64,000 bases of DNA, from positions 280,076 to 344,075 of the forward strand of contig NZ_PDWS01000003.1 of the NCBI RefSeq assembly GCF_010093305.1. The letters are read 5' to 3'. The position numbers and the translations under genes were made by a program. The notes under the pieces were generated by a model, which saw nothing but the letters and a program-made list of their open reading frames with translations, ran no database searches and was not told the DNA's origin. The stretch's first letter is position 1. Every line of letters starts with the position of its first letter. Positions 39,681 to 48,809 of the stretch are shown piece by piece. The DNA comes from Pseudoxanthomonas sacheonensis (GTDB taxonomy: Bacteria > Pseudomonadota > Gammaproteobacteria > Xanthomonadales > Xanthomonadaceae).

Positions 39681-40481
39681 ATGGCCCGCATCATCGCCAT
39701 CGCCAACCAGAAAGGCGGAGTCGGCAAGACCACCACTGCGGTCAATCTGGCCGCCGCGCTGGCGCGCGCGCCCAAACGCGTGCTGCTGGTGGACCTGGAC
39801 TCGCAGGGCAACGCCACCATGGGCAGCGGCGTGGACAAGCGCGAGCTGGAAGCCTCCAGCTACGACGTGCTGTTGCAGGAAGCCGATGCGCGCAGCGTGA
39901 TCGTGAAGACGCCGGAAGACTTCGACCTGATGCCCGGCAACATCGACCTGACCGCCGCCGAGATCCAGCTGATGGAGATCGAAGGCCGCGAACAGCGCCT
40001 CAAGGTCGCACTGGACCCGCTGCGCGAGGATTACGACTTCATCCTCATCGACTGCCCACCGGCGCTGTCACTGCTCACGCTCAACGCGCTGACCGCCGCC
40101 GACTCGGTGCTGGTGCCGATGCAGTGCGAGTACTACGCGCTGGAAGGCCTCAGCGCGCTGATCGACACCATCGAGGCGCTGAAGGCGCGGCTGAATCCGG
40201 GCCTTGAGATCGAAGGCGTGCTGCGCACCATGTTCGATGTGCGCAACAATCTGGCCAATGCGGTGTCCGGCGAGCTGACCAGCCACTTCGGCGACAAGGT
40301 GTTCCGCACCATCGTGCCGCGCAACGTGCGCGTGGCCGAGGCACCCAGCCATGGCCAGAGCATCGTCGGCTACGACCGCGCCTCGCGCGGCGGCGTCGCC
40401 TACCTGGGCCTGGCCGGCGAGATCCTGCGCCGGCAGACCGAACGCAACAAACAGCAAGCGAAATATCTGGAGAACGCGTAA
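39681..40481 (+). CDS. parA: Chromosome partitioning ATPase ParA (Soj)
   Basis: The start is MARIIAIANQKGGVGKT; the longer open frame extends into a repeat. The 266-residue deviant Walker A ATPase has KGGVGKTT, VLLVDLDSQGNATMG and ILIDCPPALSLLTLNALTAA. It moves the ParB-bound origin region on the nucleoid. No N-terminal DNA-binding extension is present, so it is the small chromosomal type. parB starts directly after the stop codon. Confidence 0.96.
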   Translation: MARIIAIANQKGGVGKTTTAVNLAAALARAPKRVLLVDLDSQGNATMGSGVDKRELEASSYDVLLQEADARSVIVKTPEDFDLMPGNIDLTAAEIQLMEIEGREQRLKVALDPLREDYDFILIDCPPALSLLTLNALTAADSVLVPMQCEYYALEGLSALIDTIEALKARLNPGLEIEGVLRTMFDVRNNLANAVSGELTSHFGDKVFRTIVPRNVRVAEAPSHGQSIVGYDRASRGGVAYLGLAGEILRRQTERNKQQAKYLENA

Positions 40482-41381
40482 ATGTCCGCCCCCAAGAAAC
40501 GCGGCCTGGGCCGCGGCCTGGAAGCACTGCTGGGCCCGAAAGCCGCCGCCACCGCACCGCCCGAAGCCCAGCCCGGCGAACACCTGCGGCAGATTCCGGT
40601 CAAACAGCTGCAGCCAGGCAAGTACCAGCCGCGCATGGCCATGGACCCGGCCAAGCTGAGCGAACTGGCCGAATCGATCAAGGCCCAGGGCGTGATCCAG
40701 CCGATCGTGGTGCGCGAGCTGTCGCCTGGAAAGTTCGAGATCGTGGCCGGCGAACGCCGCTGGCGCGCTTCCCAGGAAGCCGGCCTGGCCGCCGTGCCGG
40801 TGGTGGTCCGCGACCTGGACGACCGCACCGTGATCGCCATGGCGCTGATCGAGAACATCCAGCGCGAAGACCTGAACCCGCTGGAGGAAGCGCAGTCCCT
40901 GCAACGCCTGATCGGCGAATTCTCCCTGACCCATGCCGAGGCCGCCGAAGCGGTGGGCCGTTCCCGCGCCGCGGTCTCCAACCTGCTGCGCCTGCTGGAA
41001 CTGCCCCCGGCCATCCGCGCCCTGCTGGAAGCCCGTCGCCTGGAGATGGGCCATGCCCGCGCCCTGCTGACCCTTTCCCCCGAGCTGGCCAGCAAGCTGG
41101 CCGCCGAAGCGGCCGAGCAGGGCTGGTCGGTCCGCGAGGTGGAGCACCGCGCCCAGCAGTTCGCCGCCGGCAAGGTGCCGGTCAGCAGCAAGAAGGCCAA
41201 GCCCGGCAAAGCCACACCCCAGGCCGATATCGCCTCGCTGGAGACCGAGCTGTCCGAGTCCCTGGGCACCAAGGTCAGCATCGCCCATGGCCGCGGCGGC
41301 AAGGGCAAGCTGGTCATCCATTACACCGATCTGGACACGCTGGAAGGCGTGTTGGAGAAGCTTCGCATTAAAGTGAGTTGA
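40482..41381 (+). CDS. parB: Chromosome partitioning protein ParB
   Basis: The ATG follows the parA stop without a gap (TAAATG). The 299-residue protein has the N-terminal KKRGLGRGLEALLG motif, the ParB CTPase box IVAGERRWRASQEAGL, the GERR-flanking NIQREDLNPLEEAQSLQRL stretch, the helix-turn-helix SLTHAEAAEAVGRSRAAVSN and a C-terminal dimer domain. It binds parS sites and spreads as a CTP-dependent clamp. No perfect parS was found in this window. Confidence 0.96.
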   Translation: MSAPKKRGLGRGLEALLGPKAAATAPPEAQPGEHLRQIPVKQLQPGKYQPRMAMDPAKLSELAESIKAQGVIQPIVVRELSPGKFEIVAGERRWRASQEAGLAAVPVVVRDLDDRTVIAMALIENIQREDLNPLEEAQSLQRLIGEFSLTHAEAAEAVGRSRAAVSNLLRLLELPPAIRALLEARRLEMGHARALLTLSPELASKLAAEAAEQGWSVREVEHRAQQFAAGKVPVSSKKAKPGKATPQADIASLETELSESLGTKVSIAHGRGGKGKLVIHYTDLDTLEGVLEKLRIKVS

Positions 41382-41448
41382 CTCACATTTTTCCCTTCTG
41401 ATTCAGGCATTTACAATCCCCGGATCAATCGAATCGAGGGGATGGGCA

Positions 41449-41790
41449 ATGATCATTTGGAGAGGTTGGGGAATACTGGCCGCGTTGATACCGGCGGCGT
41501 TTTTCATTCTGTTTGCGGTGGTGTTCGGTATCGGCGCCAAGGGTACGTTTCTGGCCAATCCCACCCTGATGATCCCGGTCTCCGGCGTTTGTTCCGCCGC
41601 CGTGGTGTGGTGGCTGGGAAGGAAGCTCAACTCGGCGCCCACCCGCGAGCTGGTGGATCCGAAGACCGGCCAGCGGGTACTGCTGCGCAACGACCACAGC
41701 CTGTTCTGGATCCCCATGCAGTGGTGGGCCATCCCGATCGTCCTGCTGGCGGGTGTGATCGTGGCCGGTATGGTCCTTGGCCAGCGCTAA
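41449..41790 (+). CDS. Small membrane protein of unknown function downstream of parB
   Basis: The 113-residue protein has three hydrophobic segments (about residues 5-30, 42-58 and 88-110) around a polar loop that reads APTRELVDPKTGQRVLLRNDHSLFW. I recognise no family, though the loop pattern resembles small sensor-like membrane proteins. A GAGGGG lies upstream. It is separated from parB by 67 bp and may be transcribed alone. Confidence 0.65.
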   Translation: MIIWRGWGILAALIPAAFFILFAVVFGIGAKGTFLANPTLMIPVSGVCSAAVVWWLGRKLNSAPTRELVDPKTGQRVLLRNDHSLFWIPMQWWAIPIVLLAGVIVAGMVLGQR

Positions 41791-41880
41791 TGATGTGATT
41801 GGTTCGGACCGCCCTCCGGGCTGGCCTGGATCCACGCCAGCCCAGGGCCGTTTGCTGGCCACGCAGGCCGTCATAAGTGT

Positions 41881-41909
41881 TTGCGCCATAAGGGAAACCT
41901 GGGCATAAT
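41881..41909 (+). promoter_or_regulatory. Candidate sigma-70 promoter for rpmB-rpmG
   Basis: TTGCGC (41881-41886) and CATAAT (41904-41909) are separated by 17 bp, a good spacing; the -10 box matches at five of six bases, the -35 at three. The leader from there to rpmB is about 170 nt and contains GC-rich potential stem-loops, but I could not assign it to a known leader class. Confidence 0.5.
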
Positions 41910-42081
41910 GCGCGGCTCGCTTCGTCCGGTCGGCCTCGTGCCTATGACCGGGCGGGTACGGAAGCACGATTCCGACCCGCCGCCGGTAGCGCCAAACCAT
42001 TGCCCGTTTCGTGTGCCGCTATCGCGGCGGGGCCGCCGTTTCCCTGGCTAAGGGCGACACAAAAATCTATCGAGGTGCGTA

Positions 42082-42318
42082 ATGTCCCGCGTATGCCAAG
42101 TGTCCGGCAAGCGTGTGATGACGGGTAACAACGTCAGCCACGCCAACAACAAAACCCGTCGCCGCTTCCTGCCCAACCTGCACGAGCGCCGCTTCTGGGT
42201 CGCCAGCGAAAACCGCTGGGTCAAGCTGAAGGTTTCCGCGCATTCGCTGCGCACCATCGACAAGAACGGCATCGACTCCGTTCTGGCTGAGCTGCGCGCG
42301 CGCGGCGAAAAGGTCTGA
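42082..42318 (+). CDS. rpmB: 50S ribosomal protein L28
   Basis: The 78-residue protein matches L28 from start ([20 protein letters not shown]) to the [21 protein letters not shown] end. It is a large-subunit protein and shares a transcript with rpmG 11 bp downstream, the standard arrangement. A GAGGTG box lies before the ATG. Confidence 0.97.
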   Translation: MSRVCQVSGKRVMTGNNVSHANNKTRRRFLPNLHERRFWVASENRWVKLKVSAHSLRTIDKNGIDSVLAELRARGEKV

Positions 42319-42329
42319 GGAGATAAGAC

Positions 42330-42494
42330 ATGGCAGGCAAACGCGACAAGATCCGTCTGATTTCCTCGGCCGGCACCGGTCACTTCTACACGACCGACAA
42401 GAACAAGAAGAACACCCCGGGCAAGATGGAAATGAGCAAATACGACCCGGTCGTGCGCAAGCACGTGGTCTACAAGGAAGGCAAGATCAAGTGA
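42330..42494 (+). CDS. rpmG: 50S ribosomal protein L33
   Basis: This 54-residue protein begins [20 protein letters not shown] and ends VVYKEGKIK. It has no CxxC pairs, so it is the zinc-free form of L33. It follows rpmB by 11 bp with a GAGGAG box, and hairpins follow the stop. Confidence 0.97.
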   Translation: MAGKRDKIRLISSAGTGHFYTTDKNKKNTPGKMEMSKYDPVVRKHVVYKEGKIK

Positions 42495-42535
42495 CCTAGC
42501 GGCGCGTTCGCGCAGCGAACGCCTTTGCCGCTAGG
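42495..42535 (+). terminator. Hairpin after rpmG
   Basis: GACCTAGCGG and CCGCTAGGTC are exact complements around an inner GCGTTCGCGCAGCGAACGC palindrome, directly after the L33 stop. There is no long T run, so it is a probable rather than classic terminator. Confidence 0.6.
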
Positions 42536-42560
42536 TCATCCCCGCGAAAGCGGGGATCCA
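42534..42560. repeat. REP-like palindrome GTCATCCCCGCGAAAGCGGGGAT
   Basis: Short palindrome of the GTCATYCC family located after rpmG. It overlaps the end of the preceding hairpin by two bases. Confidence 0.75.
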
Positions 42561-42569
42561 GCTTTCAGA

Positions 42570-42600
42570 CAAACCCGCCGCAAGGCGGGTTTGTTGTTTG
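42570..42600 (+). terminator. Rho-independent terminator for rpmB-rpmG
   Basis: CAAACCCGCCGCAAGGCGGGTTTG forms a stem of about 10 bp and is followed by TTGTTTG. This is the strongest terminator signal after rpmG. Confidence 0.8.
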
Positions 42601-42636
42601 TGGCATTTGATTTCTCCATAACCCTCCCACCCTGAC

Positions 42637-42738
42637 GTCATCCCAGCGAAAGCTGGGATCCATTTTGCTTTTGATCTTCGAGTGATCGGAGAAAGAAGCA
42701 AGATCAAGATGGATCCCAGCTTTCGCTGGGATGACGAA
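42637..42738. repeat. Facing pair of REP-like palindromes
   Basis: Two palindromes of the GTCATCCCAGCGAAAGCTGG type (about 42637-42665 and 42710-42738) are inverted with respect to each other around about 45 bp containing an imperfect GATCTT/AAGATC core. The same arrangement is seen at 3194-3331. The gap from 42495 to 42837 holds only these repeats and the hairpins above. Confidence 0.85.
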
Positions 42739-42837
42739 CTCCGGATGGTCTTTCGCCAGCTTCGGGCGTGCTGCTACGGCCACGCACGATGCAAGCGCGC
42801 TTTGTCCTTTCCCGCGCCACCCCGCAGAATCGGGCCC

Positions 42838-44286
42838 ATGAACTCCTTCCTCCACCAGTTCGCCGAATGGGCCACACCCTTTTCCGCCGGCGTATGGCTG
42901 CTGGCGCTGGACTGGGTGATCCGCCTGGCGGCGCTGTTGTGGATTCCCACCCGCACCACGCCGGCGGCGGCGCGCAGCTGGTTGCTGCTGGTGGGTTTCC
43001 TGCCGCTGGTGGGCCTGCCGCTGTATCTGTTGTTCGGCCATCCCTGGCTGTCGCGGGAACGGGTGCGGCGGCAGACCCTGGCCTCGGGCGTGATCCGCGA
43101 GGAGCAGGCGCCGCATGGCGCGCTGCGCTGGTTGCCGGACGGCAGCGAAGCGGCCAGCGAGATGGTGCCGCTGGTGGAGCGGCTTGGCGACTTCATGCCC
43201 ACCCATGGCAACGCGATCGAACTGCTCGACGACTACGCGGCTTCTTTGACGGCGCTGCTGGCCGATATCGACGGCGCCGGCGAACGCGTGCATCTGCTGT
43301 ACTACCTGCTGTTCGACGACGCCGTCGGCGAAGCCGTCTGCCAGTCGCTGGAACGCGCCGCCGCGCGCGGCGTGCAATGCCGGTTGCTGCTGGACGCCGT
43401 GGGCGCCAAGCGCGGCTTGCGCCGTTACGCGCGGCGTTTGCGCAAGGCCGGCGTAGAGGTCCACGTGATGCTGCCGGGAGGGCTGCGCTGGCGGCGCAGC
43501 GGGCGCATGGACCTGCGCAATCACCGCAAGGTCGCGGTGATCGACAGCAACGCCGGCTACGTGGGTTCGCAAAACCTCGCCGCGCCGGATTTCGTGCGCG
43601 GTTTTCCCAACCGCGAGCTGGTGGCGCGCGTGCAGGGGCCAGTGGTGGCGCATCTGGAAGGCGTGTTCGCGAGCGACTGGTATATCGAGACCGGGCAACG
43701 GCTGCAGGTCAAGCCCGTGCCCGCAGTGAGCGAAGCCAATGTGGCCATGCAACTGCTGCCCAGCGGGCCTGCGTATCCGTTCGAGAATGCGCGCGATACG
43801 GTCAACGCGCTGATCCATCTGGCCCAGCGCAGGATCGTGCTGACCACGCCGTATTTCGTGCCCGACGATGCGACCTTGAGCGCGCTGCGCATCGCCGCGC
43901 TGTCGGGGGTGGAGGTGCAGCTGATCCTGTCGGCCAGCAACAACCAGCGGCTCACCGCATGGGCGCAGGATTCGTACTACGACGAACTGCTGGCCAGCGG
44001 CGTGAAGATCGCGCTGTACCGGCCGCATTTCCTGCACGCCAAGCATCTGAGCGTGGACGAGGACATCGCCCTGGTGGGTTCGATCAACCTGGACATACGT
44101 TCTTTCGCATTGAACGCGGAAATAGGATTGCTCTGCTACGACCGCGGCGTGGTCGCGCGCATGCGGGAAGTGGAGGCGGCGTATCTGGCGGACGCCGAAA
44201 AGATCGACCACGTGGCCTGGAGCAAACGTCCGGCCTGGAAGCGCAGCCGCGAAGGCATCGCGCGTCTCGCCGACTCCTTGATGTAG
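42838..44286 (+). CDS. cls: Cardiolipin synthase (phospholipase D family)
   Basis: The start MNSFLHQFAEWATPFSAG is chosen over upstream frames that run through repeats. The 482-residue membrane enzyme has two N-terminal helices and two HKD motifs, NHRKVAVIDSNAGYVGSQN and HAKHLSVDEDIALVGSINLD. It joins two phosphatidylglycerol molecules to cardiolipin at the inner membrane. It is a single-gene unit followed by a repeat. Confidence 0.93.
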   Translation: MNSFLHQFAEWATPFSAGVWLLALDWVIRLAALLWIPTRTTPAAARSWLLLVGFLPLVGLPLYLLFGHPWLSRERVRRQTLASGVIREEQAPHGALRWLPDGSEAASEMVPLVERLGDFMPTHGNAIELLDDYAASLTALLADIDGAGERVHLLYYLLFDDAVGEAVCQSLERAAARGVQCRLLLDAVGAKRGLRRYARRLRKAGVEVHVMLPGGLRWRRSGRMDLRNHRKVAVIDSNAGYVGSQNLAAPDFVRGFPNRELVARVQGPVVAHLEGVFASDWYIETGQRLQVKPVPAVSEANVAMQLLPSGPAYPFENARDTVNALIHLAQRRIVLTTPYFVPDDATLSALRIAALSGVEVQLILSASNNQRLTAWAQDSYYDELLASGVKIALYRPHFLHAKHLSVDEDIALVGSINLDIRSFALNAEIGLLCYDRGVVARMREVEAAYLADAEKIDHVAWSKRPAWKRSREGIARLADSLM

Positions 44287-44300
44287 AACAGGACCAACTT

Positions 44301-44383
44301 CCCCCTTTGAAAAAGGGGGATCGAGGGGATTTGCTTTTCGCGCCAAGAGCAAATCCCCCGTGGCCCCCTTTATCAAAGGGGGC
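44301..44383. repeat. Single copy of the CCCCCTTTGAAAAAGGGGG / AGCAAATCCCC repeat
   Basis: It has the same order as the copy at 39462-39547, with a CGCGCCAAGAGCAAATC core and a closing CCCCCTTTATCAAAGGGGG. It lies between the cls and FAD enzyme genes, 40 bp before the latter start. Confidence 0.88.
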
Positions 44384-44423
44384 GAAGCCCGAGCGCCGCA
44401 GGCCATCCTCTACAATATCGCCG

Positions 44424-45809
44424 ATGACGACCCAATTCCCTTTCCGCGATTTCGACATCGCCATCATCGGCGGCGGCGCGGGGGGCGTACTGACGGCCAT
44501 CCATGCGCTGCGCCTGGCCGGTGCCGGCATCCGCATCGCCCTGATCGAACCCACCGCAAGGCTGGCGCAAGGCGTGGCCTATGCCACCACCCATGCCGAA
44601 CATCTGCTCAACGTGCCGGCGCGGCGGATGAGCGCGTTCGACGGCCAGCCGGACGATTTCGTGGATTTCCTGGTCGCCCGCGAAGGAGAGGCCGCACGCG
44701 AAGCCATCGCGGTGTCCTACGCGCAACGCCGGCACTACGGCGACTACCTGCGCGACCGCCTGCAACGCGCACGCGAAACCGCCATGGCGCACTTCGAAAT
44801 ACTGCAGGACCGAGTCACGAGCCTGGACGAGGCCGACGACATGCTGCGGCTGGGCCTCGAATCCGGCGGCTCGATCCGCGTCCGTGGCGTGGCGATGGCG
44901 GTCGGCAACAATCCCAAGCCCCTGCCCGCCCGTGGTGCGTCTGGGTTGGCGAAGCAGTCGGTGCTGGAAGCCTGGGATTTCGATGCGATCAAACAGATCC
45001 CCGCCGATGCGGAAATCTGCATCGCCGGCTCCGGCCTGAGCATGGTCGACACGGCGCTGAGCCTGGTCGCCAACGGCCATCGCGGCCGCGTGCATGTGTT
45101 GTCGCGGCACGCGCTGCTGCCGCTTGCGCATACCAAGCATGCGGTGGCCGGTTACGATGCCGAAACGCTGCTCGGCATGCCGTTGCGTCAGCGCATGCGC
45201 GTCCTGCGCGCGGCCGTCCGCGACGCGGACCGTCAAGGGTTGCCGTGGCAAGCGGTGATGGAAAGCGCGCGTCCTCTGGTGCAAAAGCTGTGGCTCACGC
45301 TTTCGCATGAGGACCAGCGGCGTTTCCTGCGCCACGTGGTGCGCTACTGGGACGTGCACCGCCATCGCATCGCGCCGCAAGTGCATGCGCAACTCGCGGC
45401 GCTGCAGGCCAGCGGCCAGCTGCGGCTGCATCGCGGCCGCCTGCAGACCGTGGCCCGCGAAGGGGAGCGCATACGCGTGACCCTGATGATGCGCGACCGG
45501 CGCACGCAGGAACTCGACGTGGATCGCATCGTCAACGCCACCGGCGTGGAGATGCGCGCGCAGCTGATGCGCAATCCGCTGCTTTCCGATCTGCTGGGCA
45601 AGGGCAACGCCCGGACTGGCCCACACGGCATCGGCATCGACACCTGCGCCGAGGGCGAGCTGGTCGATGCGCAGGGCCGGAACCTGGCGGGCGTGGCCGT
45701 GGTCGGCAGCCTGCGTATCGGCCAGCTGTGGGAAAGCATCGCCGTACCCGAGTTGCGTGGGCAGGCGGAGAACGCCGCGCGACGGCTGTTGGCACGCACG
45801 CCGTTGTAG
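44424..45809 (+). CDS. FAD/NAD(P)-binding oxidoreductase of unknown substrate
   Basis: The 461-residue flavoprotein has the FAD loop IAIIGGGAGGVLTAIHA at residues 12-28, GVAYATTHAEHLLNVPA, a second dinucleotide-type motif ICIAGSGLSMVDTAL near residue 208, and a C-terminal FAD-contact segment NLAGVAVVGSLRIG. This fits the FAD-NAD(P)-binding family of the HI_0933/YdgH or siderophore-type hydroxylase neighbourhood rather than a named enzyme. It is probably monocistronic. Its stop TAG (45807-45809) is in the GTTGTAGGAGCG head of a repeat, so the C-terminus may have been shaped by the insertion. Confidence 0.8.
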   Translation: MTTQFPFRDFDIAIIGGGAGGVLTAIHALRLAGAGIRIALIEPTARLAQGVAYATTHAEHLLNVPARRMSAFDGQPDDFVDFLVAREGEAAREAIAVSYAQRRHYGDYLRDRLQRARETAMAHFEILQDRVTSLDEADDMLRLGLESGGSIRVRGVAMAVGNNPKPLPARGASGLAKQSVLEAWDFDAIKQIPADAEICIAGSGLSMVDTALSLVANGHRGRVHVLSRHALLPLAHTKHAVAGYDAETLLGMPLRQRMRVLRAAVRDADRQGLPWQAVMESARPLVQKLWLTLSHEDQRRFLRHVVRYWDVHRHRIAPQVHAQLAALQASGQLRLHRGRLQTVAREGERIRVTLMMRDRRTQELDVDRIVNATGVEMRAQLMRNPLLSDLLGKGNARTGPHGIGIDTCAEGELVDAQGRNLAGVAVVGSLRIGQLWESIAVPELRGQAENAARRLLARTPL

Positions 45810-45888
45810 GAGCGACGCAAGTCGCGAAGCGTCTGCCCATCAGCGATGCATAAGCCAAGAGCTTCGCGACTTGCGTCGCTCCTACAAC
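45803..45888. repeat. Inverted repeat GTTGTAGGAGCGACGCAAGT / ACTTGCGTCGCTCCTACAAC
   Basis: Arms of about 28 bp surround about 30 bp between the convergent FAD enzyme and gluconokinase genes. A second partial arm, GGCTCCTACAAGG (45892-45904), follows directly. The TAG of each flanking gene lies in an arm or partial arm. Confidence 0.92.
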
Positions 45889-45897
45889 GGCTGGCTC

Positions 45898-46410
45898 CTA
45901 CAAGGGCTCGGCCAAGGCTTGCAGGGCACGACGCAGCTGCGCATCGGGCGGCAGGTCGACCGGCAGCACCACGACATCGTCCTCGGCGACCGGCTCCTCC
46001 AGCGTGGCGAACTGGCTGTCGAGCAACGATACCGGCATGTAGTGGCCGCTACGCTCGCGCATGCGCTGGCCGATCAGCGCCGCCTCGCCGCGCAGGAACA
46101 GGAACCGCAGCGGCAGTCCCGCGGCGCGCAGCACGTCGCGGTGCTGGCGGCGCAGTCCGGAGAAGGCAAGGCTCACGCGCGCACCACCGGCCACGCGGCG
46201 TTGCAGATCGGCGGCGATACGCGCTGCCCACGGCTGGCGCATCCCGTCGGTCAGCGGCTTGCCTGCAGCCATCAACGCCCTGGCCTGGTCGCTGTGGAAA
46301 TCGTCGGCGTCGAGGAAGGTCGCCTCCCATGCGTCGGACAACGCGCGCGCCAGCGTGGTCTTGCCGCTGCCGGATACGCCCATCACCACCGCCACGCGCA
46401 CCTCGCTCAT
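45898..46410 (-). CDS. Gluconokinase, last gene of the cellobionate operon
   Basis: The 170-residue P-loop kinase phosphorylates D-gluconate to 6-phosphogluconate. It has Walker [34 protein letters not shown] and the [19 protein letters not shown] lid region of the GntK/IdnK family. Its ATG overlaps the GH94 stop (ATGA). In the pathway it captures the gluconate released by the phosphorylase. The stop TAG lies in a TTGTAGGAGC repeat head. Confidence 0.93.
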   Translation of the reverse strand: MSEVRVAVVMGVSGSGKTTLARALSDAWEATFLDADDFHSDQARALMAAGKPLTDGMRQPWAARIAADLQRRVAGGARVSLAFSGLRRQHRDVLRAAGLPLRFLFLRGEAALIGQRMRERSGHYMPVSLLDSQFATLEEPVAEDDVVVLPVDLPPDAQLRRALQALAEPL

Positions 46411-48809
46411 GCCAGTCCCGCCTCACCCGGCAATTCAACACGGACCTGGTAGCGATGCCCGGCCTCGATGCCGAAAAAGGTATCGCCCTCCAACCACCGG
46501 CCATCGACTGCGACGCGGGCGTCTGTGCGGCCGGCGACGCGTTCGATCTCCACTTCGAACTCGGCATCGCGGAACCGCCGCCAGGCGCGCGCGCGCGGCC
46601 AGTGCGAGGGCAGCTGCGGTGCGATCCTCAGCACTTGGCCGTCGCCACGCAGACCAAACAGTTCCTCCACCAGGCAGCGGTACATCCACGCCGCAGTGCC
46701 GGTGTTGAACAGCTGGCTGGAGCGGCCGGCGGTGCGCGGGTGCAGGCGCCAGGCGCCGCGGTAGTAGTTGGGCACGAACACCGGCAGCTGTCCGCGCTGC
46801 AGGCAGTCTTCCAGGTCCGGGCCGGACAGCATCGCGCGCAATACGCTCCAGGCGCGATCCCCTTCGCCGACCTTGTACAGGCTGTGCAGATAGAAGGCGG
46901 CGGCGTGGTTGTAGACCGCGCCGTTCTCGGCCGAGCCGGGGAATTTCTGGGTCAGCCGGCCGATATCCTCGCGCATGCCGGTATAGGGCGGGTCGAGCAT
47001 GGCCACGCCGTACGGCGAGACCAACTGCGCATCGACCGCGGCCAGCATCCGCGCGCGGCGCGGTGCGTCGGCGGCGCCGCTGAGCATCGCCCAGCTCTGC
47101 GGGTTCAGGTAGATGCGGCCTTCGCTGTCGGCGCGCACGCCGAACGCCACGCCATCGTCGGTGATGCCGCGGCCGTACCAGTCGCCGTCCCACAGGTGGT
47201 CGTTGACCGCGGTGTTGAGCGCCGCGGCGCCGGCTTCGAAACGCGCGGCCTGCGCGGCGCGCCCGCTGCGTACGCAGACAGCGGCCCACAGGCGCAGCGC
47301 ATGCGCGCTGGCCAGCGACAGCCAGCCGGACACGCCGCGTCCCTTCCAGCCGACCATGTTCATCGGATCGCACCAGTCGCCCTGGGCGATGTAGCTGAGC
47401 CCGCGCGCATCGCGCACCTGCAGCAGCCAGTCCATCGCCCGGTCGATGCGTTCGGCGACGCTGGCCGTGTCGCCCTCGCGGTCCGTCACCGTAACCTCCA
47501 GCAGGGCATCGTCGCCGGTCTCGTCCAGATAAGCCTGCAGGCACACCGGCAACCATACGCAGTGGTCTGTGTGCGGCACCTGGTTGATGTACTTCAGCTC
47601 CGCACCCTCGACCAGCAGGATACCGTCGGGCATCGCCCCGCCGGGTTCCTGCTGCGACAGCGCGTGCAGGAAAGCCGCCCGCGCCGTCTGCGGCCGCAGA
47701 TAGGCCATGCCCATGTGGTCCTGCAGATAGTTGCGGGTCTGCGGGTCGGTGGTCAGGCGGTTGCAATCGCCGTGGTAATAGACCTGCCGCGGCAGCCAGT
47801 GGTTGGCGAAGTCGTCCAGCCATGGATCCGGGGTCTCGATGCGCAAACAGCCGCGGCCCTCGTCCAGATAGGAAGCGTGGGCCGTGGTGGCGTCGGCGAA
47901 ACCGTCCTCGGACAGATAGCGCGCGCGCAGCATGGCGGTCTCGGCGTCGTCGCGGGCCGGGGCGAAGACGAAGCGGAATGTCTCCTCACCCTCTGCCGTC
48001 AGGGCAAGGCGGTACTGCAGCGCTGCCGTTGGCGTCTCGTACAGCGCATCGCCGCCCGCAAGACGCTGACCCGCAGTGACGGCAGTCGGCGCGTGCAATC
48101 CGCCCTCGCCCTCGAATCCGGCCTGGTTCGCTTCCCAGGCATCGGGCTGGCGCTCGTGCAACAGCACGGTACGGTCCTTGAATTCGCGTTGGCGGAAATG
48201 GTCGTCCACCTTCTGGTACGGAGTGACGCTGTCGCAGACGATTCCGCCCAGATCCGCGCGATAACGGCCGGACTGGTTCATCCACGACATGTAGCCGACC
48301 GGGAAATACGGGTACAGGCCGATCCGCCGCGGGCGGCCGGAGCGGTTGCGCACGCGCACGGTCCAGAGTTCGGCCACGTCCTTCAGTGGCAACCGCACCG
48401 ACATTTCCACCTCGATGCCGTCGCATTGCACCGCCCAGGCGACGTCGCCCTGGCCGACCGAGAAAGCGAATGCGTCCGGCGTGCGGTTCACCGGCGCATG
48501 CGGCGCGGAGAACAGCAGACCGCTGTCTTCGTCCTTGACGTAGCAGAAGCGGCCGGGATGGTGCGCGTAGTACGGCTGCTCCGGCTGCATGAAACTCTTG
48601 GCTTCCAGCGTTGGCGCATGCGCGTACTTGGCCGGCTCCGGCTGCATGAACTGCGCGGTGGCGTAGCCGCGGCAGTTCAGCTGCAACAGCATCCGCCGGT
48701 TCCACAGGAAAGTGGAGGCCTGCGGCATCGCGGTGGGACTGCCGAGGACGAAGCGTCGGCCCTGCTCCTGGAAGCCATACGGCAGGGTCGCGTCGAAAAC
48801 ACCGCTCAC
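46407..48809 (-). CDS. GH94 phosphorylase, probable cellobionic acid phosphorylase
   Basis: The 800-residue protein has the GH94 layout: an N-terminal beta-sandwich, a linker, an (alpha/alpha)6 barrel and a C-terminal beta-sandwich. The predicted general acid is D478 in [18 protein letters not shown]. The phosphate-loop region [15 protein letters not shown] near residue 630 is visible. Known GH94 enzymes cleave beta-glucosides with phosphate to give glucose-1-phosphate. The neighbours, a gluconokinase and a GPH symporter, point to 4-O-beta-glucosyl-gluconate (cellobionate) as substrate, as shown for related Xanthomonas and fungal enzymes. Cellobiose or other disaccharides remain possible. Its ATG overlaps the transporter stop (ATGA). 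Confidence 0.88.
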   Translation of the reverse strand: MSGVFDATLPYGFQEQGRRFVLGSPTAMPQASTFLWNRRMLLQLNCRGYATAQFMQPEPAKYAHAPTLEAKSFMQPEQPYYAHHPGRFCYVKDEDSGLLFSAPHAPVNRTPDAFAFSVGQGDVAWAVQCDGIEVEMSVRLPLKDVAELWTVRVRNRSGRPRRIGLYPYFPVGYMSWMNQSGRYRADLGGIVCDSVTPYQKVDDHFRQREFKDRTVLLHERQPDAWEANQAGFEGEGGLHAPTAVTAGQRLAGGDALYETPTAALQYRLALTAEGEETFRFVFAPARDDAETAMLRARYLSEDGFADATTAHASYLDEGRGCLRIETPDPWLDDFANHWLPRQVYYHGDCNRLTTDPQTRNYLQDHMGMAYLRPQTARAAFLHALSQQEPGGAMPDGILLVEGAELKYINQVPHTDHCVWLPVCLQAYLDETGDDALLEVTVTDREGDTASVAERIDRAMDWLLQVRDARGLSYIAQGDWCDPMNMVGWKGRGVSGWLSLASAHALRLWAAVCVRSGRAAQAARFEAGAAALNTAVNDHLWDGDWYGRGITDDGVAFGVRADSEGRIYLNPQSWAMLSGAADAPRRARMLAAVDAQLVSPYGVAMLDPPYTGMREDIGRLTQKFPGSAENGAVYNHAAAFYLHSLYKVGEGDRAWSVLRAMLSGPDLEDCLQRGQLPVFVPNYYRGAWRLHPRTAGRSSQLFNTGTAAWMYRCLVEELFGLRGDGQVLRIAPQLPSHWPRARAWRRFRDAEFEVEIERVAGRTDARVAVDGRWLEGDTFFGIEAGHRYQVRVELPGEAGLA

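Noticed and set aside
41910..42081. Riboswitch or ribosomal-protein autoregulatory leader upstream of rpmB
   Set aside because: Several GC stems can be drawn, but no conserved leader signature is recognisable by eye, so I only report the candidate promoter.
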